A DNA stretch of 64,000 nucleotides from Salvator merianae (Eukaryota; Chordata; Lepidosauria; Squamata; Teiidae). The DNA lies in NCBI GenBank assembly GCA_003586115.2, contig QVOM02000034.1:140401846-140465845 (forward strand), written 5' to 3'. Positions 10,901 through 22,600 of the stretch are shown in pieces. A program made the translations under genes and the position numbers. Below the pieces are notes generated by a model. That model was not told the origin of the DNA, made no database searches, and was given only the letters and a program-made list of their open reading frames with translations. The stretch's first letter is position 1; every line of letters starts with the position of its first letter.

Positions 10901-13900
10901 ACGAGAAGTAATTATCCCTCTTTACTCTTCCTTGGTCAGACCTCATCTGGAGTATTGTGTCCAGTTCTGGGCACCCAGTTTAAAAAAGACATTGACAAAC
11001 TGGAAAAGTTCAGAGAAGGGCTACCAAAATGGTGAGCGGTCTGCAAACCATGTCCTACGAGGAACGGTTAAAGGACCTAGGAATGTTTAGCCTGCAGAAG
11101 AGAAGACTGAGAGGAGACATGATAGCTGTTTTCAAGTATCTAAAGGGCTGTCACAGTGCAGAAAGATTGGCCCTATTCTCAGTTGCGCAAGAAGGAAGGA
11201 CTAGAAACAATGGGATGAAAATTCAAGGGAATAGATACAGGCTAGATATTAGGAAGGTATACCTAGTCATCTCCTTGTGCCATCGGCAGCCCAAGAGCAT
11301 GAAAAGGAACAAAGGGGGGTATTGTACAAGCCATTTTATGAGACTTTATTTTGAACTGGGTACCACCCCAACTCAAGCAAGAGATCCAAGGATGACCTGG
11401 CGACCTTAGATCTATGACAGTCTATTATTTTCAAGTTTTGTAATCTGCCACCACAAGTTGGAAGAAGACAATCTCTGTGTGAAGACAGGTTTACACGGGG
11501 ATCGAGTTTTGCCCATAACATTGTTTCATTTAAGAAAAAGCCCAAGTCACAAATGATCTTTATCTCTTAAATTGCTAATTTGTTTTATTCCTTTTCTGTC
11601 CCTTTATGGGGAGGGACTCATGTTATTTAAGTGTTTTTTCTTACAAAAGTGATTGTAGCTGTATGTTAACATCATATTATTTTAATAAGTTCACAGTATT
11701 TGATGGTCTAGCCTATTGCTATGCAGCTAAATGAACAGGTATCTTGGATTTATAATCTGCATGGTTCCTGTCAATTCCTTGGCGTCTGCTGATCAAAAAC
11801 AACAGTGGTGCTCAACGATCTGGGATTTTGCCTACACCAACAGTGCCTGCACCTGTATTTTTCTGGCCCATTGGACTTTGATGAGTTGATACAATTGTTG
11901 CAGAGATTTGCTCAAAGATTTCACTTTCTCCACTGAACAATTCTGCTTTAGTTAGAATTCAATTTAAATAGCTTTGATGATGCTATGGCGTTATTTTCTA
12001 GATCTATTATTGATTTTATCCTACAATATGCTCTTATTTGCCTAATTTGCTTTAGGAGAATAGTAAAGCCTGACTTAACACTGATAATGCATCTTGGGCC
12101 AATGCAGGCAATTTGTTTCAGTTGATGTCCCTCTGTTCCTAAGAACTTAAGTACATGAGAAAAGCCCTGCTGGATCAGGCCACAGCCCATCTGGTCCAGC
12201 ACCTTGTTTCACGCAGTAGCCCACCAACTGCTTCTGAGCATTCCCACATGGAAGACAAAGGAAAAACTTTCACCTACACTCACTGCAAATGACCTTTACA
12301 GACATCCTGTCTGTCTCTCCAACCTGGAGGCAGTACCTGGGCATCCATTCTAGTAGCCACTGATACACCTGTCCTCCATGAATCTCTCCAATCCGTTCAT
12401 AACACTACCCAAGCTGATTGCTGTCACCAAGCTGATTGTTCTGGTAATAAATTGTATAGACCAATGACCCTCAGGGTGGTAAAGTACTTGCCCTTGTGGG
12501 CCCTGACTCTCCTGCCCATCAGCTTCATAGAATGCCCTCTGGTCCCAGTGTTCTGCGATAGAAGAAGGAGTTTTTCTCTATCCACCTTTTCCATACCACA
12601 CATGGTTTTATATACTTCAATTATGTTCCCCTCTTAAATGCTGTATTTCTAAGCTGAAGGGATGCAGCCTGTTTCATAAGGGTGTTCCAGCCCCTGATTG
12701 TTCTGGTTACCCTTTTCTGCACCTTTTCTAGTTCCATGATATCCTTCCTGAGGTGAAGTGTCCAGCAATGTACACACTATTTCAAGTGTGGTCTCGCCAT
12801 AGAATTATAAAATGGCACAATGAGATTTGCCACCTTGTTTTTTATTCCTTTCCAAAATACCCCTAGCACTGAATTTGGTTTTTTCTTCCCTGATCTTTGC
12901 ACACTGGGTTGACACCTTCACCCCAAGATTCTTTTTCTGGTCTGTTGCAGAAGATTTCACCTCATTAGTTTACAGGTGTAATTGGGGTTCTTTGCCCCCA
13001 TGTGCATCACTTTGCACTTGCTAGGATTGAAGTGTGTTTGCCACTTGGTTGCCCATTCTCCCAGTGTCAAGAGATCCCCCTGGAGCTCTTTGCAATGGCT
13101 TTTTGTTTTTCCTACCCTAGACATTTTGGTGTCATCAGCAAACTTTGCTAATTACTTCTCCTAATTCTGGTATTCCTCATATGATAGAACTGAATACACT
13201 ACGTGTATTAGTTCTAAAGGGGGGATTGAAGGCATTAAATTATGATCAAGACATATAATAAAGGAAATATATCAATATTAATTTGATTAATTACACAAAT
13301 TACACAATTACACAAATATTAGGCCTGCTTTAGTAGAAGCAAATGCTGTGTGAAGTTTTACAGTGTTTAAAGGATAAGCAGTAGCAGATAAAGGAACCTT
13401 CTCAGGGATTAAAGAATGTACACTATCTGTTGTTACTACAAAATTTACCGGAATATGCTAGTTTTCATGCTGCATTGTTTTTAGTTTGACGCTTAACCTA
13501 ATAACACATGCAGACTCATTGTCTAGGTCACTCACAAATCTTAGATAGGACAGGACCTATCTTTTTTTCTGGATGTTTGGAATGTTACTTTTGATTGGAT
13601 GGAGAGTAAAGAGTGTATAAAAGCAACTACAATTTATCAGTAAACCACTGCACTTACCTCTGTGAGAGGAGTGTTGGTCCTTTTTGGCCAAAAAGTACTT
13701 TGTCTGTGCAGCGGCGTAGCTATATGTTCCGCCACCCAGGGCGGACCGAACGGCGACAGCTGAGCAGGACGCCCCGCCCTGCAGGATGCCCCGCCCTGCA
13801 GCTGCCTACTCCCGCTGCCGCCGTGATGATGGCCGCGCGCACGCCAGCCGGCACGGTGAGCGAGCGGGCGGGGCGAGCGAGTGGCGGGCGGGGCGAGCGA

Positions 13901-16900
13901 GCGGCGGGCGGGGCGAGCGAGCGAGCGGCGGGCGGGGCGAGCGAGCGGCGGACGTGCCGGTAAGCCGCCTAAAGGCAAACCGGACGCAGGGCGGGCGGGA
14001 GGGCCCAGCTCAAAGGCGGGCGCCGCCCCCAACAAGGCGCCGCCCGGTGCGCACCGCCCCCCGCGCACCCCCCTTGCTACGCCAGTGTGTCTGTGTCTTT
14101 ATTTCTGAAGTTTCTTTTCTGTGAGATTTAAGAGTTTCTTTCTACAACTCCGCTTTTACCTGGGCTTTGGGAATTGGCAACAGCAGTAAAAAAAGTCAAC
14201 ATTCAGTGAAACCGAGGACTGAGTCAGCATGTAGACCTGATGCTGTGCCAGCCCATCTTACCCTTTTGTCACATTTAAGAAAGTGCAGGATTTTCTGTAC
14301 TTACTTTAAAAAAAACCAGTGTTTTTACTCACTGGTCCACCACAGGCCTTTCGGTATGACTTGTCCTGGTACAATGCCAGATCAATCAGTTGTATTTTTA
14401 GCCACTCATGTAAAATGGCAAAGAATCCTTTCTTTGTGCTGAACCAATCTGACAACCTCTTTTAAGGCCACAATGGGGAAAAAAGTCAGAGTTTCTCCAT
14501 ATTGTATAGAGAGATCCCCTGTGTTGAAGAAGTAGTCTTATTTGGCTGTGAATAGCCCTGAGGTTTTTTTTTAATGGGGAACAACACAGATAAGTTTTAA
14601 ATAATTAAATAGAAGCAAGGCATTTTTACCTTTAGGAGAAGAATGAGAAGGTACATTTTTAAAGGTTAGTTACATGGTAAGGATTTAAGAATGTAGTTTA
14701 TACTGGAAAGTTCATACTGGTTAGTTCATACTGGGAAGAGTAATGCTTCTTCCTTGCTTTAAAATGTGCTTTTGTTTACTGAACATTTGTTTATTTTATC
14801 AGGTATACTCACAGTATGTGTAGTTGTAAAGAGGAAAAACCAAGGACAAAATATATCTAAGGAAATGTCCAGCTTTGTCCAGTTTATTTATTTAGCAGCG
14901 CATATTGTGATTGATGAACATATTATGATGAACATAATAACCTCTGTTTCTAAGCTGTTTTCAGCTTTCTGGGGCTGTAGTGTTTAAGTGCATTCTCTAG
15001 AGAAAGATTACAAAGGTCATTTGAGACATTTTTATTGCTTTTTATTTCTGATAGTTATCAGAAAACTAACCTACTGAATAGATTTGGCCTCTTATTTATT
15101 TGCCAAAGTTTGCTGTGATTAAAGTGGGCAAAGCATCCTATTTAGAATGTTTTACACTCAAAATTGGGTGTTCCAAGGGTTCCAAACATAGAACAAATAC
15201 CTTTCCGCAAAAGAATTTGTTCCATGTTGAGAACAAACCAGGATCCCAGTTGATCAGAACATTCAAAGTTCTGCCTTTTTGTTTGTGGAACCCAATTACT
15301 CTACTTTTCAACTACTTTTGTTGCCTTTATTTTTCTTTGGATGTGCCAGCTATATCAAATAGGGGATCAGTGCAAGTTTCCACTTTCAGACTTTGCTAAA
15401 GGGGAGTGGGGAATAACTTGCAAACATAACAGAATAACAGAATCACTAACTATCCCCAAAGGTGTTGTGGCAAGTGTGAAAGAAAATGTTAACAGCAAAG
15501 AGTAAAAAAAGATGGATCTTTGGGTGTTTTCCATAGCAAGCTGTGGTCAGGATATCCATACTGCTATCTGTATCCAAATCCACAGTTCAAAGATGCATAT
15601 CCTTGTACAGCATATATGCAAGCCTGCTATACATGTATTTTAAAAGTAATTTCCATAACAGTACAGCCACCCCAGAAAGGATCTCCAGGGAGCAGCACCA
15701 GAACATACAGATGCTATGCCTGAAATCTGCATCACACAGCTGCCAGCCACAATGTATGCAGCAATGGTTTTTCACAGGCTGCAATGTTGAAATCCGTAGA
15801 TGCCATACAAGATGCCAACTCCTACGCACTCAGACAAGGGTTTTCACAGATTTGCAATCCTGAAATCCACAGATTTCATGCATGATGCTACCTCCCCCAC
15901 ACCCCAGACAGGAGTTCAGTGGCAAAATTCAACAGAAATGGTAAGAAAAACATTTGTCTCCTACTTTCGATGACTTCTGGAGAGGCTGAAGATGGAAGCC
16001 ACTCTCTTCCACTTGTTCACTGCAGGAACATCTGACCTACTGACTGCAGGATTTGGAGCTATTTCTTTCAAAACACGTGCCTTACAAAAAAATGTGTGCA
16101 CAACAAAGAGGTGCTTACCAGCAGAGTGCATGTATGCCTGTGTGTATACAGACACACACCAAAAAGCACTTTGCACTCTCAGAAACCCAATCACTAAGTT
16201 ACCAAATGCAGCAAATACTAGCAAAGAGAAACGCACACACACACACCAGTGACACTCTCCACATACTCCTCTCACAAGCGTTCAGAACTCACTAAAACCA
16301 TGCAAAGCCCCATTCAGGATACAAACCACCTGAACAACTTTCCTTGCTGTAGAACGGAAATGGAAAATGGTTGCTGGAGCAGAAAGAAGGTCCCAGTGGG
16401 CTGCAGGGTTGGTGTCCGTCTTCTGAGTTTCAGTGGGAAACTGCACCAGTGACCCACTCCACTCCATTAACTCACACTGAGAGGAAATCCATTTAAGTCA
16501 GTTGGAGGTTTCAGTCAAGCTAGTGCAAGTCTCGGCTGGGTCAGTCAACCTAATGCAAGTCAGAGGATGAAAATCACCCAATAGTGAAACACAGGGCCAA
16601 ACTATACAAGGATCACATCATAGAACAAGTACAGTCTTTATTGATTAGTCATTTGATCATATCAAATCGCATAAAATACTATTTATAAAAATAGTAAAAA
16701 ATGGAAAAACCTGTCTTCATGATAAAGGTTCAGCTTTTATTTTGAGTATGAAGAGGATTGGAAGAGAAACTTTGACTCCCTAATCTTGGCTCAAGTCTAA
16801 CATAAGCAGCCATGCTGTTATCTTTTGGCTTTAGCAGAGGTTGGAGCGAGTACATGCAAACACCCATACAGGAAAGATGTGAACAGAAGCCAGGAATGAT

Positions 16901-19600
16901 CTCATTTTCAGCAGCATACTCAGGATTGTTGAATGGCTGAAAGACAGGAGGAGTCTTATAAAAGGCAGAGATTATTATATCTTTTCAAATTCTATTAAGA
17001 CAATGGAATTATGGGAGTATATTAATAATAAAGATCAAGATTGGATAATACCAACCTGCATATTCCAGCAATCCATGTTTATTGATGTTTGGGTAATCTG
17101 TAGCATTATTTTTTGTTTCTGCAGTAGGAGACTGGGCTTGAATTGGTTTTGTAAGTTATTCATCCTGGATTCTGACCTCTGCCTTGGCAACATGCCTTTT
17201 TGGGGGGCTAGCGTAGTTTTGTCTGCAAGTGGTGCCATCTTAAAAATGACAGATGCAGACTCTCAAACTTCCTTTGGCACAGGCAGTTGTTCCTTATGTG
17301 TATCTACAAATGATCTAAATTCAGCCATAAGGAGGACCACTTTTTTGCCTCAGTATCATGGGAGAGAAATTCTCCAAAGAAGAATTCTGCACAGGGGTTG
17401 TGGAATCTGGCAGACCAGAGTATTTATACTCCCCTTTAAATTGTGATTGTTAGTGGGTCTTAAAGAGGGAGAAGGAGAAGAATTAAGCTCTTGGGTATCA
17501 GATAACACCTCATATCTATGAGTGGAGGCAACAGATGAAAGTTCACTTACAGTACAGTGTCTTGTATGAGCAACAAGTCATCAATCCACCACTGTTTAGG
17601 GGTTTTTCTCTTGGGATGAGTATCCTGAACTGGTTTTTTTTCCTTCCTCATGATGAAAGTGTTTTAGACACATCTTATCAGCTGAGCAGTAATGTAGACT
17701 GTTCTTCAGCAGACACAGAAGAGCTAGTTAAGAGCTGGCAAACACCAGAGCCAGGAGCATAGGCAGCTTCCTGAGATGCCATCATCAAGTTGGCTTATCT
17801 AAATCATACTCTAGTGAAAAAACACTGCATGAAATCATGTTATATGAGCTTACACTATATATAATTGCAAAGAGGTGGCTGAAGAAACAGCACAGACCAA
17901 CCTAACCTATTTAAGGTTGAAACTGAGGAAACATCACAGACTATCTTCACCTTTTAGAATTTGAGACTGATTTCCACTCTGCTTGTAATTCATTTATTTA
18001 TTTGTGTACATTATTGGTGCATTCCTGGCCTCACCTGCTAAGGTGGATGGCGGGACAGGATGTGTGTTACTTGCCAGTCATAGCTTGACTGTGACTAAAG
18101 TTGAGATGGTAAGGTCACAGGACTCTAATTTGCCCAGCACACTTTATTCCTTTTTATCAGCTTAGCATGTTAAGTACAATGAAATCCTCCTCACCAGTTG
18201 ATGCTCTGTCCCACTGCCACTTTTAGCTCGTTGACTGTTGCTGATATAACACGACTATTGTGCAAATATTAGCAATATCAAATATATGGCACTGCAGTTG
18301 AACTCTGTAACTTCAGAAGTGTTTGGGCAAAAGCATTTCTTCCCCTAATATAGGTTAACTACTGAAACTATGTCCATAAAGGTATGCCTATCCCATAGTG
18401 GCCAGATCTGCTATGTACCTATTGTTTAGAATGAGGACCTTGTCCTGCCCCAGAGGGGAGAGATTACCTGTTTCTAATTATTTAAAAAATGTATCTTTGA
18501 AAAAAGACTAAGACCTGACTTAATGCACCAAGTAGTGAACTGTGGATAGATTAGTTAGAGGTTCAGACCACCTATTTTCTTTTCTTCATATGTTTATCAA
18601 TTTGTTGAATGTATACAAATGTTAAGTATTTCTATTCTGAATTATTTCTTGTTCAAATCTGTTTAAAGTTTACATAATATTATGTAAAATGGCAACAATT
18701 ATTATTATTATTAATGATGATAATAATAATAATGTTTTTACCACTTTGGTAACTAAAATATATTGATTTTAATCCTCAGTATTATGCTTAATGTTGCTGA
18801 GCACCATCGATTCATAACCAACTCCTGGATTGGTTATGCAGGCACCTCAGTGCAGGTTTTTTGGGAGAGATATAGAAGTAGTTTGCAATTGCCTAACTCG
18901 CCATTAATATTTTAAAAAATATTTAAATTTATAATTTGCTGTGCACTATAAGGATCAGTAATAAGTTATTTTAGGAATAACTCAAATTTTTATCCAAAAC
19001 TAAATTTATACGATACATTTATTTGCCAGTATTGCCTCATTGACAAAAAAAAAATATTAGCAATCTTTTATTATATTTATATGTTATAAAGTATCCTATT
19101 GTTATAATAAAAGGCAGTATACAAATGCTTTAAGTGAATAATATTGCCATAATCATTTGTCTGGTTTTTGTTATAGAGATTTGTCATAGGGGTTTGGGAG
19201 GCAATGAGAAGAGGATTCTCTTTATGATACAAACTCATTGTGTTGTTTAATCTCTGTAGTAGAAAAAAAGAAGGAGACAATTACAGAATCAGCTGGCCGA
19301 CAACAGAAAAAGAAAATAGGTAACGTAGTAGTTGTAATGATGTATGTGAATCTATGTAGTACAAGGACAGAAACTTTTTGCTATTATTTTTGCAATTTTA
19401 ATTTGGCTATTAATTTTGAGTTGTTGTTGTTGGGTTGTTGTTTTTTACAAAAACTAGCTACTTTTGTGTTCTTTTTTGGAGGGAGGAGGCTCTCAACATT
19501 TGTGAGGGGTTCTGTATTTAGAAACATTTGAAAATGCCAGAACTGCAGATGAAGGGACCAACCTCCCTCCCCTTCTCTCTCTCTCTCTCTCACACACATA

Positions 19601-19659
<59 letters not shown>

Positions 19660-22600
19660 ACTTTAATAAAGCTAATATCCTGTCAAAGTGTGTGGATAAT
19701 TGAATTAGCTCTCTGGATAATTGAGACAACTGTCATTTCACCATTTGCCGCAAAGACGACTTGTGAATTGAAAAACTGAAAATGATGTTTTATATATTGT
19801 CTGCTAAATCAAGTTACAGATTTCAATGATCTTGGTATTTTCCATAACACAATTTCGTGAAGCCTTCGCATGAAGGCAGTTTCTCAAAAAATAAAAGGTA
19901 TTATGGTAGATTTATTATAATTTTATTATTCTACGGAAGCAAATTTTTAATGCTAAGGTATCATCTAAGTTGTTATATGAATAAATGGAATAAAGGCAGC
20001 AGCAAAGGATTTAATCAGTTTGCAAGTAGCATTCCTGTGGAGTGTACTACATTTTTCAAATTGTGTTCAAAATAGTGTAGTTCTACTCAAAACTGATTAG
20101 TGTCCTCTAGCCTCTAAACCATAGCTATCTTCAATAAAATCATGGTTTGGTATTTTCATCTCTAAAAGGAAAAGGGGGTTGCTTTGTGATCTGTTAAATG
20201 ATTTTTATTCAAACGAACGACCGGAGAGTTGGTCCAAATGGCTGCCCATCTTGGTCTTGACTCAGACTGTCTGGTTCAGAAGGGTCTTAAGCTTATCTTG
20301 ATTTTTGTGAAACAGAGATTCTGGGATATCTCAGTTCAGGACTTAATCGCTAAAGCTTATGTTTCAAGCGTCCCAGTCATCTTTGGAGTAAACTATAATT
20401 ATGTTTTTAACTCCCTTCATATTTTAATAATTTATATTCAAGAAATTACAGAGAAGTTTTCTTCAAGGTTAGACTCAATATATTTGAAACAAATATGCTG
20501 TCTGGCAGATTTCGGGGGACAGTAACTCTTCAAAGACATTGTTGCTGTAACAAAATTGAAATTGAAAAGTGGAACATGTTTTATTAGACTGTGATTCCAA
20601 CACAATTCATTTTAAACAGATTATACTATCTGAAAGACTTATTCTGAGAATTTCTATGGAGAAAAAGATATTTGGTGTTTGTTTTGAAGAGAAAGTCACC
20701 TTCTTTCTGTCAGAGCACCTATAATGAGCTTCTGTCCTTGGCGTGCCACAGCCTCCTCGGTCTCCTTTTCTTACTAAAGTGTATTCTTTCATAGAGGTAA
20801 TTTCTCACAGACCTAGAAGCAAGCACCTAACTCTGCGATTTGCAGTAACTTGTTTTTCACTGTTTTTCAGAGAGGCAGGAGGAGAAACTGAAGAACAACA
20901 ACAGGGATCTGTCAATGGTGAGAAACTTAACTTGAATAAAAGTCATTGGAGCAGCTTCTTTGAAGCAGAACAGTGGCCCAGTACATACAAAGGTGGTTTG
21001 AATGAAAACGTCACATGAAAAGAAATTATTTTCATTTATAACTTATAACAAAAGAATAATTTACTTTCCAGCATTTATTCAAGCAGAATTTCACTGGTTA
21101 CTTGCTTACTTAGCCAGTTGTGTAGCATATGTGTAACTTCACTGTCAGAACCAAAGTGTTTCTCTCTTAATGTCTCTTTGAATGTTAGAAAATTAAAAGT
21201 CACTTGCAGCAAAACCTGGCTTGAGGTAGCACTTGAAACCGCATTTCTTGATTGGCTTCAAGAGTCACATAGGCAGTGTTAGAGCAGATGTTGCAAAAAG
21301 AATAGACTAGTTTTAGGGGGAGTTACTCGTTTCCAGTTATTCCAGCAGGATCTGAAGCCTAAATAGATTGGTTTCATGAATTACCAGTTAGAAGACAGAA
21401 TGCAACTGACTGAGGTAGAGTCTCAGGAACAGGGGAAACTTACATATTCTTCTATATGTAAATACTGGTTGTGAGTTTGCATTATTGTGTCTTTCTGTTG
21501 CTGTGGGTTTAAAGTATATTTCTGGACTATATTTATAAATTTAACTCCTAGTTTATCCTTCCACGGTGTTTACAGTAAAAAATTATCATATTAGCATGTA
21601 AAAGATATCTAAGGTAAATATTGTTAGTAGATTTGTTTTTATTCCTATGCTTGATAATAGGAATCTCCGATCTGCTTGCCCTTAATAAATCCATACTGAT
21701 TTTGTTTTGTCTACTTACAAATTATAGAGTTTAGTCCAGTGGCCAATATTGATATAAATATTTTTACATCCTGGTGAGTTGGAGCTATAATTGGAAATAT
21801 CCTTTGATCTCCCTCTTGGTTTGACATGACTACTAATTCTAGATTCTGGGATTAATCTCCCTTGTTAAATGGAATTACAAAGAATGCACAGATAGGTCTT
21901 TTGGCTTAAATTTTTTGTATATACCAGAGAATCCATTAGGCTGGGGGGCTTTATTTGCTTGAATCCTTTTGATGGCCTTATAGCCTTATTTAGTTGACTT
22001 TTATGTTGCTTTGAAAGTAGATGAATGGGATGACTTTTTTTCTCAGCGTTTATTGTCATGTAAATTGGAGACTGATCCTGATTCCTAGTTTAGGACTTGT
22101 GTTGCAGAAGATGAGAATCGGTGTGTGCATGCACATACACAGAAAATATTAAGACTAGACAAATATAAGAACGATGTTTCTTACCAACCTAGTAAGCTCT
22201 GAAGTAATCCAAGTTCTGAAAGTGGAATTGTCAGATAAATGCTGGCTACACTAGTGGCCAAAATTATGGAAACCTTTTGAAAAACGTGTATTTTTGAAGC
22301 TTGAAGGCTCATAATACCCCTTTTTTGTGGAGTAACACCATAAAATGATATATCAATGGAAAGATAATTTAATCAAAAATGTAATGGAATAACTTTTATG
22401 AAGGATTTTTTTAATAAAACAGCAGTTATAAAGAAGAAAAGTGAAACACATAGAAAAAATGAATTTTATGAAAATTCTCACTTAGTTGGGTAGCCTTTAG
22501 CCTTCCCATGGAGCGAACCAAGTTTTTTAGTTCTGCAGCTATTATATTGTGAAACCACAATTGAATTACTGTTTCTATTAATTTGGTTTTATTGTTGGAT

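Larger units (their letters stand above)
8102..14182 (+). mobile_element. Gammaretrovirus-like endogenous LTR element in TMCO1 intron 2, internally gutted
   Basis: Two LTRs of about 570 bp (8102-8675, and 13227-14182 once a 379-bp insertion and its duplication are removed) begin TG and end CA. They are flanked by a 4-bp target duplication GCAG (8098-8101 and 14183-14186). A primer site complementary to tRNA-Pro follows the left LTR after five bases, and a purine tract precedes the right LTR. A 4-bp duplication and a tRNA-Pro primer are typical of gammaretrovirus-related elements. The 4.5-kb interior has no recognisable gag, pol or env: it consists of a leader, a LINE-like tail, and two CR1 copies with short remains between them. 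The LTRs differ at twenty-odd positions by eye, roughly 4 percent, so the insertion is old and fixed. It lies in the sense orientation of TMCO1. Confidence 0.9.
13227..14182 (+). repeat. 3' LTR, interrupted by a GC-rich insertion
   Basis: 13227-13708 and 14096-14182 together match the 5' LTR over its full length with twenty-odd differences and small indels. The TATA box is at 13616-13622. The insertion at 13709-14087 and its 8-bp duplication account for the extra length. The LTR ends CA at 14181-14182, followed by the GCAG target duplication. Confidence 0.92.

Noticed and set aside
11305..11320. AAAGGGGGGTATTG as a possible polypurine tract
   Set aside because: No LTR follows; the true tract is at 13216-13225 next to the 3' LTR.
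13637..14068. 143-codon minus-strand frame, Arg/Ala/Pro-rich, and overlapping + frames
   Set aside because: Product of the GC-rich hAT-like insertion and its minisatellite; several frames on both strands are open at once.
19384..19779. Frames encoding alternating Cys-Val, Arg-Glu, Ser-Leu or Thr-His
   Set aside because: They translate the CT/CA microsatellite.
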